From: Corbicula japonica
Taxonomy: Eukaryota > Mollusca > Bivalvia > Venerida > Cyrenidae
NCBI GenBank assembly: GCA_038501625.1
Contig: JAZAYU010001062.1
Coordinates: 1 to 64,000 of the forward strand
DNA: 64,000 bases
Reading direction: 5' to 3'
Below are positions 44,130 to 54,666 of the stretch, one piece after another. Made by a program: the position numbers and the translations under genes. A model generated the notes under the pieces. That model was not told where the DNA came from. It saw only the letters and a list, made by a program, of their open reading frames with translations, and made no database searches. Numbering within the stretch: position 1 is the stretch's first letter; each line of letters opens with the position of its first letter.

Positions 44130-47072
44130 TTGAATTCAACAATTTCTTCTAAAGATTTTGAAGAAAATTCATTTAACAATCTGACTCCTAATACAAGTCT
44201 CGGAACACCCAAAGCATCATCATCACCTAAATTTACCTATTCAGATAACACTAACAATAGAAAAACTAAACACAGTCGCCTTACAGTTTTAAATATTAAT
44301 TGCAGATCAGTTGTTGAAAAGAAACTTGAACTTGCCTGTCTCACTGATCAGTTACATCCACATATCATTGCAGGCACAGAATCATGGTTAAAAGAAAAAC
44401 ATCTCTCCTCTGAAATCTTTGACACTGACAATTACACAGTATTTCGGAAAGAAAGACAAGACAGACAAGGGGGTGGTGTGTTTCTTGCTATACACCAATC
44501 TCTTCAACCTGAAGAGCAACCCCATGTTGATTCTCCTTCTTCAGAAATAATTTGGGTAAAAATAAAAATAACTGGTTTCAAAGACATATATCTGGCATCC
44601 TTTTATAAGCCCAGAGAAAATGATCAAGAAAGTCTAGATGGTCTTAAAGAATGTCTCTCAAAAATTCCTCAAAGTAGTAATATAATGGTCTTAGGCGACT
44701 TCAATCTTCCCCATATTGATTGGTCAAATGAGGAAATATCATCAAAATGCCCTTGTAGGTCAGTTTATGACAACTTTCTTGAATTAATTAATAATTTCAA
44801 TCTCTCCCAAGTGGTAAAAATCCCTACCAGAGGTCCAAATACTCTTGACTTATTCCTAACCAATAATCCTAACCTTGTTCAAAACATTCATAGTTTACCA
44901 CCTCTTGGACTAGGAGACCACGACATCATTCATCACGAGTTATTAATTAACCCAGGCAGTCGCTTCCAAAAACCTAGAAAGATATTTTTATATAACAAAA
45001 CAGATTGGGAAACATTTAGGACAGATATGAAAGACCAACAAGACACTTACTTTAAGACAACGTACAAACAGAATACACTGACAAAATGGACAGTTTTTAA
45101 AAACATACTCCAAAAACTTACTGATAAATACATTCCATCAAAAATATGTAAAAACAAAGAAAACCTCCCATGGATAACCAAAGAAATTAAACGGCTAATG
45201 CATAAACGGGATAAACTATACTGTAAACATAAACAACACAGAAAGTCACACAAATTAAAAGAAATCAAACATCTGATCCAGAGTAAAATACGCCAGTCAT
45301 ACAACTGCTATCTTGAAAAAATCCTGATTGATGATAATACAAACACAGATAACCCTAGACCTAGTAAACGTTTTTGGACATTTATCAAACAGAAAAAATC
45401 AGATAATAACAGCATATTCTCTCTCAAATCAGATGGTAACACCTACACTTCCCCACAAGATAAAGCCGATATACTAAATAAACAATTCCAGTCTGCCTTT
45501 ACAACCCCCCAACCTCTAAAACTTAGTCACATTACCGAAATGCTCTCCCCTCTTAACCCGTTTAAACCAAAAATGCCAAGTATACAAATCTCTGTGCCTG
45601 GTGTAATGAAACAACTAAAACAGCTCAACCCTAGCAAGGCATGTGGCCCAGACAATATATCACCTAGAGTCCTGAAAGAATTGCACCAGCCTTTAGCACC
45701 CATCCTTGCTGACATATTTACCACATCACTCATTGAAGGCAACATCCCAGCTGATTGGAGAAATGCTTCTGTTAGCCCTGTCTTCAAGAAGGGGTCAAGG
45801 ACAAAACCTGCCAACTATCGGCCTATTTCCCTTACATGTATTTGTTGTAAATTAATGGAACACATACTAGTCTCAAATATCATGACATTTTTAGATGCCA
45901 ATAATCTCCTTTATACAAATCAACATGGTTTTCGATCTAAATTAAGCTGTGAAACACAACTTATCCAGTTTGTACAAGACCTACAAGACACCATCAACGC
46001 AGGTAAACAAACTGATGTTATTATCATGGATTTTAGCAAGGCTTTCGATAAAGTGGATCACCAAAGACTCCTTCTCAAATTAAACAGAATTGGTGTAAAC
46101 CCCACTGTAACTTCTTGGATCAAATCATTCCTATCTGGCCGCTCTCAGAGGGTTGTCCTTGATGGTGAAATGTCCTCAAGTTGTGATGTACTGTCTGGAG
46201 TTCCTCAGGGGTCAGTCTTGGGTCCCTGCCTCTTTCTTATATACATAAATGACATGCCCATTGATATAGTCAGTAATATCCGTCTCTTCGCTGATGATAC
46301 CATAGCTTATCTTACCATTACTTCATCAGAAGATTGCCAAGTACTACAGACCGATTTGGACAAGCTCCAAGCATGGGAAGAAGAATGGTTGATGTCTTTT
46401 AATCCCGAAAAATGTGAAGTCTTACGAGTCACAAACAGGAAGAAACCTATCATCTTCCCTTACAAACTTCATGGTGTAATACTTCAGTCATCCACATTTG
46501 CCAAATACCTTGAAGTAACCATCTCCCCAACCATTTCTTGGTCTAAACACATTAACACTCTTGCTACTAAAGCCAACAACACCCTTAAATTTATCAAAAG
46601 AAATATTCAAACTGACATCCCAAAACTCAAGGAAGTAGCATACAAAACATATGTCCGCCCATGTTTGGAGTATTGCGCCTCCGTCTGGGACCCCTGGCAA
46701 AAGAAATACATTAACCAGATTGAAATGGTACAACATCGCGCAGTAAGATTTATACTGAACGACTACAAATATACCAGTAGTATTACTAACCTTCTAAGAA
46801 AGATCAACTTACCAACCCTAGAAACGCGCCGTAAAGTTACTTCATTATGTATGTTCTACAAGATCAAACACAACCTTGTAAGGATACCATTCCCACACTA
46901 TATACACCATACACAGATACACAGATATAGTATCCCCTTCTCCAGGATTGATGGACACAGGCATTCGTTCTTTCCACGTACAGCAAAGATCTGGAACAGT
47001 CTACCATCAGACATTGCTCAGGCGGACAGCCTGGCCTTATTCAATGCCAAGCTGTACAGCCACTGCTTCTAA
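44130..47072 (+). CDS. Non-LTR retrotransposon endonuclease-reverse transcriptase
   Basis: 980 residues in one frame. The N-terminal AP-endonuclease-like domain has NINCRS (about 56), TESWL (about 83), a GGGVF turn, VLGDFNLPHIDW (about 187), NTLDLFLTN and LGLGDHD (about 264). These are the residues used for metal binding and DNA nicking in the family. The reverse transcriptase follows: YRPISLTC (about 563), DFSKAFDKVDH (about 632), GVPQGSVLGP (about 687) and FADDT (about 719), the catalytic aspartates. A C-terminal WNSLPSDI block is typical of CR1/Jockey-like elements. The frame opens right after TAA with a TTG and no ATG occurs before about residue 183, so translation must have started upstream; the TAA is probably a nonsense mutation. 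Catalytic motifs are otherwise intact, implying a young copy. Confidence 0.92.
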   Translation: MNSTISSKDFEENSFNNLTPNTSLGTPKASSSPKFTYSDNTNNRKTKHSRLTVLNINCRSVVEKKLELACLTDQLHPHIIAGTESWLKEKHLSSEIFDTDNYTVFRKERQDRQGGGVFLAIHQSLQPEEQPHVDSPSSEIIWVKIKITGFKDIYLASFYKPRENDQESLDGLKECLSKIPQSSNIMVLGDFNLPHIDWSNEEISSKCPCRSVYDNFLELINNFNLSQVVKIPTRGPNTLDLFLTNNPNLVQNIHSLPPLGLGDHDIIHHELLINPGSRFQKPRKIFLYNKTDWETFRTDMKDQQDTYFKTTYKQNTLTKWTVFKNILQKLTDKYIPSKICKNKENLPWITKEIKRLMHKRDKLYCKHKQHRKSHKLKEIKHLIQSKIRQSYNCYLEKILIDDNTNTDNPRPSKRFWTFIKQKKSDNNSIFSLKSDGNTYTSPQDKADILNKQFQSAFTTPQPLKLSHITEMLSPLNPFKPKMPSIQISVPGVMKQLKQLNPSKACGPDNISPRVLKELHQPLAPILADIFTTSLIEGNIPADWRNASVSPVFKKGSRTKPANYRPISLTCICCKLMEHILVSNIMTFLDANNLLYTNQHGFRSKLSCETQLIQFVQDLQDTINAGKQTDVIIMDFSKAFDKVDHQRLLLKLNRIGVNPTVTSWIKSFLSGRSQRVVLDGEMSSSCDVLSGVPQGSVLGPCLFLIYINDMPIDIVSNIRLFADDTIAYLTITSSEDCQVLQTDLDKLQAWEEEWLMSFNPEKCEVLRVTNRKKPIIFPYKLHGVILQSSTFAKYLEVTISPTISWSKHINTLATKANNTLKFIKRNIQTDIPKLKEVAYKTYVRPCLEYCASVWDPWQKKYINQIEMVQHRAVRFILNDYKYTSSITNLLRKINLPTLETRRKVTSLCMFYKIKHNLVRIPFPHYIHHTQIHRYSIPFSRIDGHRHSFFPRTAKIWNSLPSDIAQADSLALFNAKLYSHCF

Positions 47073-47394
47073 CCAGAGTGCTACAAATGATCATCATCCA
47101 CTATCATCACCTCATCCATCACCCCCATCAGATCATTTGTTCCTCGTCATTCAATGAACATCCATCATTCATCTTTTATTGTAGCACCCTGGGCAAAGCA
47201 ACTTGCCTGCAAACCACACCAGACTTCTGTAATTTAATATCTATGGTATTTTTATAACTGTGCAGGTACAGAAACCAACCCAAACACCTATGAAAATTAC
47301 CTCCCCAAAACATTATAATTTAATATTACTCCTAAAGTTTCTGACAGCGCACTCCACATAATACTCTGTATAGAGGGTTTGGAGTATATGGCAG

Positions 47395-47975
47395 ATACAG
47401 AAATGGCGATACATAGGGACCGCTTTGTCCGTCCGTCCGTCCGTCCGTCCGTCACGAAAACTTAACGTTGGCTATAACTTTGCCATTTCTTAATATTTCT
47501 TTATCAAACTTTCAAATTATATTGCTTATGACAACACGCTGGAGATGATGCCAAGTTCTCAAGGTCAAGGTCACGTTTGATGGAGTTATGCCCCTTTTTG
47601 TACTTGGATTTTTACACGAAAACTTAACGTTGGCTATAATTTTTTCATTTCTTAATATTTTTTCATCAAACTTTCAAATTATAATGCTTATGAAACACGC
47701 TCGAGATGATGCCAAATTCTCAAGGTCAAGGTCACATTTGATGGAGTTATGCCCCTTTTTGTACTTGGATTTTTACACGAAAACTTATTGTTGGCTATAA
47801 CTTTGTTATTCCTTAATAGTTTTACATCAAACTTTCAAATTATATTGCTTATGACAACACGCTCATGATGATGCCAAATTCTTTGATAGAGTTATGCCCC
47901 TTTTTGTACTTGCATTTTTATTCCGACATAGCACCAGAGGGCGACACAAGTGTTCAACTGAACACCTATCTAGTT
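47395..47975 (+). repeat. Composite repeat in the LINE A 3' region
   Basis: A (GTCC)n head at about 47428-47450, then units of about 160 bp marked by CACGAAAACTTA(A/T)(C/T)GTTGGCTATA at 47453, 47617 and 47776, with CAAGGTCAAGGTCACxTTTGA. It ends near CATAGCACCAGAGGGCGACA. It sits between the RT stop and the (TTGAC)n tail, so it was probably inserted into the LINE or is carried by its family. Confidence 0.8.
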
Positions 47976-48503
47976 TTATTTTCCGTTTACTATTATTAAG
48001 ATTATAAACCTAACACACTCTACAAACTAACTAATTGCACTCATAACATGTAATCATCATGCTTTCATGTTGTAATATATGTTTTATTTATACATTGTTT
48101 TGTAAACATCCACTATCATTGTAACTTGGCGATGAACATCTATATGTTTTTGCCAATGAATATTTTGACTTGACTTGACTTGTTATCTAAAATCAATTTT
48201 CTCCTCTACCATTCACTTGTTAATAATTTTCCTGATTGCACATGAATGTTCGAACATAGCTGTTGTTTCTTTAAATCTTTAAATTGAATTTGTTTCGAAT
48301 GAATCGAATAGTCGAGCTCGCTGTCTTCTCGGACAGCTCTCGTTTCAAGTCCCTTCAGCTGAAAAGGAAAATAACAAAAACTTATTGGTCTCCTTTCTTG
48401 ACTTTAGATTTGAAGAAATCAGGATAACAACATCTGTTTTAGATGTATTGCTTATAATAAACTCATTTAAGTGTTTGTAGATCAAAAACAGATAAAACAT
48501 TAC

Positions 48504-48504
<1 letters not shown>

Positions 48505-48541
<37 letters not shown>
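48505..48541 (+). repeat. (ATT)n microsatellite
   Basis: About 12 uninterrupted ATT units. Confidence 0.95.
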
Positions 48542-48543
<2 letters not shown>

Positions 48544-48793
48544 TAAATCTTTAAATATGTATCTTAAAAATACCTGGTCTACATTCTACAAATTGTAGAC
48601 AGCTTTTTTACTTCTCGCAGTGTTTTTCCCAAAGTTTTTTCTTGAACAAATATTCATTTTTAAAAAACTTGGAAATATGACGCGAAACACAAAAGCCCTT
48701 GTATACTAAATCCGTAAGAACATTACAGTTATATTCAAATATATCTAAGAGTTGCATTAAATAAATATCTCACCGAACATCTATATCGATGTA

Positions 48794-49705
48794 GACCTTG
48801 AGCTGCCAATAGACCCCCCTCCCCCACCCCCTTGGGGAATTTTGAAGGATATGTTTTTCTGAAAGCCTATACCATTCCACGCATTTTGCAATTTGTTTGC
48901 ACTCTTTCGAGTGGGGCGTTTTTCCGTAACGCCAGTTTAAATATGTTACCTTTGAAAAAAGTTTGTGTAAGAATGAAATTTTTGACAATTATAAAAGTTC
49001 TAAATAAACCTATTTTTTCTACACAAGGAAGCTCTTATCTACATTGCTAATGCAAAAAACATAGGTAACCTTAGGTATTGGTCTAAAATAGTGATTAAGT
49101 TATGTTACTTAACATAAAAACCTAGTAAAACAAGATGTATGAAACATTTCTTACGTGCAGTAGCAAGTAATTTGTGCTTATAAGTAAATATAGTACGATA
49201 AATGAGAATTCAGGACAAATGTAATACAGTGACATACATTGGGACATAAGCCCGTAACGCTATATTGAAATATGTTACCGAAAGAGAAAAAAATGGGAAA
49301 ACAAGCCATAAATGTATTAGACCTTGAGCTGCCAATAGACCCCCCCCACTTCCTAGGGGAATTTTAAAGGGTATGTTTTTCTGAAAGCCTATGCCATTCT
49401 TCGCATTTTGAAATTTGGTTTCTTTCTGGCAAGTGGGGCGTTTTACCGTAACGCCTATTTGAATATGTGATCTTTGAGAAAATTGTATGCTATGAAGAAA
49501 TAATTGGCAAAAAAGTTCTGAAATAAACCTTTTTTTCTACACCAGGAAGATGTTGTTTTTTTTTTCATTTTTAATGCAATAAAACATCTGCAACCTAAGG
49601 TATAGGTCTATAAATAGTCATTAAGATATGTTACTTAACATCAAAACCTAGTTTAAAAAGTTGTATGAAACATTTCTTACTTTCATTAGCAAGTAATTTC
49701 TGTTT
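48794..49705 (+). repeat. Tandem duplication of a segment of about 400 bp
   Basis: ACCTTGAGCTGCCAATAGAC starts at 48794 and 49320. Both are followed in order by CCTTGGGGAATTTT-like, TTTTTCTGAAAGCCTAT, GTGGGGCGTTTT, CGTAACGCC, TTCTGAAATAAACCT-like, TAGGTxTAGGTCTA-like, TATGTTACTTAACAT and GTATGAAACATTTCTTAC. Similarity is lost after about 49195 and 49705. An inverted partial copy of the first 165 bp is at 53078-53215. Confidence 0.75.
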
Positions 49706-49929
49706 TATTTGTTTAATTTATTAATATAAATAACAATGCAGTATTTAAATGTAATAAAGTCCTAATGAGACACACTTCTTGTTCAATGTATGTAAATAAA
49801 TACATATATTTGGAAATTCCAACAACCAAAATATCTGAAACAAGAAAAAATCATCGCCACGCGCCGAAAACCAGGTTTTCATTTAATACTTATACTTTTG
49901 TAAAGAAAATATCTGAAGAAACTGAATTT

Positions 49930-50960
49930 CCATTTTTAGCAACAGTGACCTTGATCTTGATCACAGACTTCTGAGTAGAAATCCCGAGTTGCGTCTTGGT
50001 ATCAGCTACCCAAAGAAAGTTTGGTGTCAATAGATCACAGCTAACCCAAGTAATAAGGAGAATCCTAAATTTCTATTTTTAGCAAAAATGATATAGACCT
50101 TTATCACGGACACCTGGGTATCAATCCTAAGTAGTGTCTTGATATAAGCTACCCACAAACCAAGTTTGGTGTCAACAGGCCAAAGAAAACTCAAGTTATT
50201 GAGCAGAAACTGAATTTCTATTTTAGCTACAGTGACCTTGAGCTTATCACAGGCGCCTGGGTAGCAATCTCAAGCTGCATCTTGATATTAGATACCAACA
50301 CTAAGTTCGGCGTAAATATACCAAAGCAAACTCAAGTTATTGAGAAAAAACTAAATTTCTATTTTTAGCAACAGTGACCTTTACATTGATCACAGATACC
50401 TGTGGCAATCCCAAGCTGTCTTTTGATATCAGCTACTCATATACTAAGTTTGGCATCCAGAGGTAAAAGCAAACTCAAGTTATTGAGGGTTAGCTGATTT
50501 TCTATATTTAGCAAGTGACCTTGACCTTTATCACAGACACCTGGGTAGCAATCTCAAGCTGCCTGTTGATATAAGCTACCCACAAACCAAGCTAAGTGTC
50601 AACAGGCAATTTGGCATCAACAGATAACATTCACAAAATACTAAACAAAAAATCTAAGTCAAAAAGGGGCATAACTTTTGCAAAACACAGTCAGGGGTTA
50701 TGAAACTTGACCTGATAATTGGTACTGTGATGTCAAACAATTATGTAAAGTTTCAAAGCTATACCTTGAATGGCAACTGAGAAAAACACAACTTTCACAA
50801 AAAAACTTAACAAAATTTCTAAGTGAAAAAGGGGCATAACTTTGTCAAAATAAGTCAGGGATTATGAAACTTGTCCTGATAATTGGTATTGATATGTCAG
50901 ACAACTATGTTAAGTTTCAAAGTTGTACCCTAAACGGTTACTGAGAAAAACACTATCTTA
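49930..50960 (+). repeat. Composite repeat with CAGTGACCTTGA units
   Basis: About five units of roughly 150 bp with AGCAACAGTGACCTTGA, ATCACAGxCxCCTGxGTA, ATCxCAAGCTGC, GATATxAGCTACCCA and AGTTTGGTGTCAA words. Two GGGGCATAACTTTTGCAAA-type units follow (50670 and 50832). Related in vocabulary to the composite at 1-1074. Confidence 0.8.
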
Positions 50961-50969
50961 ATCCAGTAT

Positions 50970-53070
50970 ATAGGTTAACAACCTTCCTGCACTTTATGTA
51001 TCTTGTATTAAAATAGGTCATATATAAGAATTATGTTACAAAGGGAAATTAAGGTATTGATGCTGGTGATATTAAACAGTAATGTATTTTTAATTTAAAT
51101 ATTGTTAAACTTTAGAGGTTAATGATCTGTTTACTGCTCAATATGTCTTGAAATAAATGTTATCATGTAGATGGTCGTTCTTTTTTAAATCTTTTTAAAT
51201 TAACAATAAACCTATCAATATGGCTCAGTGACAACATTGTAGTACAGCTTACGTTTACACTAATTATGGGTTGTTGCATCAAGTCCAAAGCTAAGTCCAG
51301 ATACTCTGGATTGAGACAGATAACATTAATTTGTTCTAACAAAATGTAGAAAAGAAAGAATACACAAAATTAACATTTTTTTTTATCATTTTATTGTTCT
51401 ATTTATTTATTTTGTCATATTATGTAACCAATTTTTACTTTAATAATCAGCAAAAATAACAAGAAAAGAAAAGCAAGAAACTGCAAACAATTAGTTAACA
51501 TTTTTATAAATATCTTTTTATAATATTATATTGTGTTAAAGTTGATTAAACAAATTGATTAAACAAATTTAAAAGCTACTTAATTTAAACTTTACAAAAA
51601 CTAGCTGATTAAATTATCTGATGTTAGAAATGTTTTTAAAAGTAGTTTTATTCATCTAAAATACTAAGGTTCAGTGTAGAATTTGTAAAACATTGAAACA
51701 CCAAGAGCATTATAAAGCAATTTTTTAACTCAAGTAAAAAAATTACCTAAATAATTATTATACATAAGTTTGTTTATTAGCTTAACATCAGGTGCATAAC
51801 ACAGATTGTCTTTCAAATTAGGATGTTTCTCTTTAACAATTATTTGTCTTTAAGAAAAATAACATTCAACAAAGATCTTAAGGAGTTCTAAACAATTTCT
51901 TAAGCTTTCTTTGAACAATGGGAAAATAATGTTTCATTTAGGACAATTTATTTTTTTTATTTCGCGTGTTTTATTTAACAGTAATATCAGTTATTAATGC
52001 TCTAAAAGACCAGAACTGGTGCTTCCAACTTTGTTTTTAGTAAATATATTTTATAGAAAGTTCATATTCACATTATGAATGACTCTACGGTAATCTAGAT
52101 ACAAACTATAACACGATTTTGAAATTTGTTTTCTTTATCCTAAGTCATCTCTCTAAAAACACTAATTAAACAATTAGGTAACATATAATTAATTTTAATT
52201 AGTTTTGTTTGTAACAAAGCAATATTTGTATACTTTTACATTTTAAACACATAACATAACAAAGAATAATGTACACTATAAACTACTTACTATTATTATA
52301 TTATAGTTTAATCTAAAATGATTGCATAGTTGTGATACAGTTTTGTAATTGGGTTCAGTTCTTTGTACAACAATATCAGTTTTAGAGAAAATACTTCATT
52401 CAATCAGTAATATTACTTAAAAACGACTGTCAATGTAATTAGAAATCTACACAGGGCTAACAAACATCAGGACATTGCAAAGAGCACACATAATTAATTT
52501 CTTCAAATAGATATCAGCTAACGCAATTACAAACAAATAAAACCAAGAAAATAAGCCTTATTTTAATGAGAAACATATGTTATGTATGTTGAAAATTTGA
52601 AGTAATGCAAGTTTCAAGAACACTTACAGTTATCAAGCACAATTATTCAATTAAACACTATATTTTATGCTTGTTCATCTCAAAACATGAATATTATGAT
52701 TGACTTAGCAATAGGTTAACATATTAGATTATGGTAAAATTTTTACTTTTGCCAGTGTGATTTTTATGAAAAACACACTGCTTCATATTGCTTGATCACG
52801 CAGCTTTCAAAAACATGTATTATTGCCTAAGTTTGCTTATAAACAAAAATCCTACAGGTAAGTTTCTGACTTAAATTTCATCTTTTTAGGGTTATGTATG
52901 TTACACACTAAATATCTTAGGTTAGAGCGAAAAATTTGAAATGAAAAATACATCAATCAAAAGAGAATACATCATCCTTATACAAAAATATAAGTTTTAT
53001 GAAATCATAGCTGGAATAGAGCAGTTTTAAAGGTTAAAAATCCATGTATTTTTTCCACAAATTTTAGGGG
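50970..53070. other. No gene seen
   Basis: Strongly AT-rich, no frame longer than the reporting limit on either strand, no repeat ends recognised. This is the emptiest stretch of the window. Confidence 0.65.
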
Positions 53071-53077
53071 TTACATA

Positions 53078-53215
53078 TTAAAACCTCCGTAACACCCTTA
53101 CGCCCCACTCGCCAGAATGCAAACAAACTGCAAAATATCCGGGACATAACAGGCTTTCAGAAAAATCATGTCTACAAAATTCCCCAAGGGGTGGGGGGCA
53201 AACTTGTTCCTGGCC
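53078..53215 (-). repeat. Inverted partial copy of the 48794 segment
   Basis: CCTTACGCCCCACTCGCCAG, GCAAACAAACTGCAAAAT, GGCTTTCAGAAAAA and AAAATTCCCCAAGGGG appear in the inverse order of 48820-48945. Confidence 0.7.
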
Positions 53216-53384
53216 ACCGGCCCAATATGTTTACATCCATCATTATTGTTCATATCTGAACGTTAAGCAGCGTATAAGCCTGAAATTGGAATAAGAACAT
53301 TCCTAAAATGCGAATCCCTAAGGTTAGAGACCCTTTTTAAAAAATATTCAAGTTTTGAGCCAGGTTCGTGAAGTGGGCAGTTAG

Positions 53385-54112
53385 GCAGCCAGAAGTTGGT
53401 AGCCTAACAGCCCAGCAGCCTAGCAGCATGAAGTTGACAGCCTAGCAGCTCAGCAGCCTAACAGCATGAAGTTGACAGCCTAGCCGCCTAGCAGCTCAGA
53501 AATCTATCGGTCTGAAGTAAGCAGCCTAGCAGCCTGGTAAGCAGCCCAGCAGCCCGATGTTAACAGCCTAGCAGCCTGAAGTTGGCAGCTAAGCAGCCTG
53601 GCAGCCTTGCAGCCCATCAGCGTGGCCTAACCGATTGGTGTAAAAAAAGTCGGAAACGGCCTGAAATAAAACTTATCCGCGATAAATCAACCTTAATATG
53701 TTTTCTAATTTCCCAGCTTTGAAACCTTTAAAATTCACGTTTATCTAGCAAGAAAATAGATCTTATTCGGAATGTGACTTTTAAGCTGCTTTTATAATCG
53801 CGTAAATATAAAATCGCATAAAGGTAAAAAAATCTGGTTTAATGACATTTTTTGAATAAATTGACACTAGCGTCAAGAGAATTACACCATATCCGCCAAG
53901 CTTTAAATTTCTCTCTGCCAGGCTGCAAGGCTGATGGGCTGCTAACATCACGCTGCCAGGTTGCTGGGCTGCTCACTTCACGCTGTTAGGCTGCTAACTT
54001 TTCTCTGCCAGGCTTCTAGGCTGCTTGCTTCTCACTTCACGCTGCTAGGCTGCTAACTTTTCTCTGCCATGCTGCTAGGCCGCTTGGTGGCAAACTTCAC
54101 TCTACCAGGCTG
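53385..54112. repeat. Strand-switching short-word array (CAGCCTAGCAG family)
   Basis: From 53385 to 53625 there are more than 15 words such as CAGCCTAGCAGC, interleaved with TGAAGTTGACAG. From 53915 to 54112 the same words occur inverted (GGCTGCTAGGCTGC, interleaved with CTAACTTTTCTCTGCC). About 290 bp of AT-rich sequence lies between. The whole can fold back on itself. Confidence 0.85.
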
Positions 54113-54666
54113 CAAATTTTGTATACAATTTATATCAAACAAATGCACAAAGACTGAACATATCTTCGTTTCCCGTTCAAAGTCTCGAAATGGGATAACA
54201 TTCCTCGTTATATCAAGAATTATCCGGGGAACGGTGTACCGAAGTATAAAGTATTCATATCTTAAGATCCGTCAGCAAGTAGCTTTGATTTCAATGCAAA
54301 CTGTACAGGTTTTTTTACAACTTTCAGATTTGAGAACTCAACAGGCAATCTTGTCGAAGGTCTCGGAGAGTGTCATCTCAGTATGGCTGTAAGAAACGAC
54401 ACGAAGCGACCAAACATAAGTCCTGTTTTGAATGTCTTTCCAGTACATAGGTGAGTTTTAGAATAAACATTTACAAATCATTATATGTTTTTTTGCTTTA
54501 AATGATATGGTCTAGAATATATTATAAGTTTAACATTAAAATTATTTTTTATTGTCACTTGTCTACTCATGTTGTGATAATGTCCGTAAGTGCCCGTCAT
54601 TAACTTTTCATTCAAACAGCGTAAGTTTAACAATTGTAAAACTTCATATAAATTATTGGATGTTAA

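Larger units (their letters stand above)
43758..48182 (+). mobile_element. LINE A: APE-type non-LTR retrotransposon with 2A-like and PHD head
   Basis: Order on the + strand: hydrophobic stretch and 2A-like motif (43836-43901), PHD-type finger (43936-44095), endonuclease plus reverse transcriptase (44130-47072), 3' region, and an end in (TTGAC)n at 48165-48182, a simple-repeat tail typical of LINEs. The 3' region carries a composite repeat (47395-47975). Domain order fits CR1/L2/Jockey-type elements, some of which are known to carry 2A-like sequences or PHD fingers; the clade is not settled. The true 5' end is unknown and may lie before 43758. Confidence 0.8.

Noticed and set aside
48794..53215. 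Opposed copies of one segment read as the two ends of a 4.4-kb transposon
   Set aside because: Homology does not reach matching outer ends, and the left copy is itself duplicated; a dispersed repeat in two orientations is simpler.
54069..54392. 107-codon + strand frame after the CAGCC array
   Set aside because: Begins inside the word array and shows no family motif.
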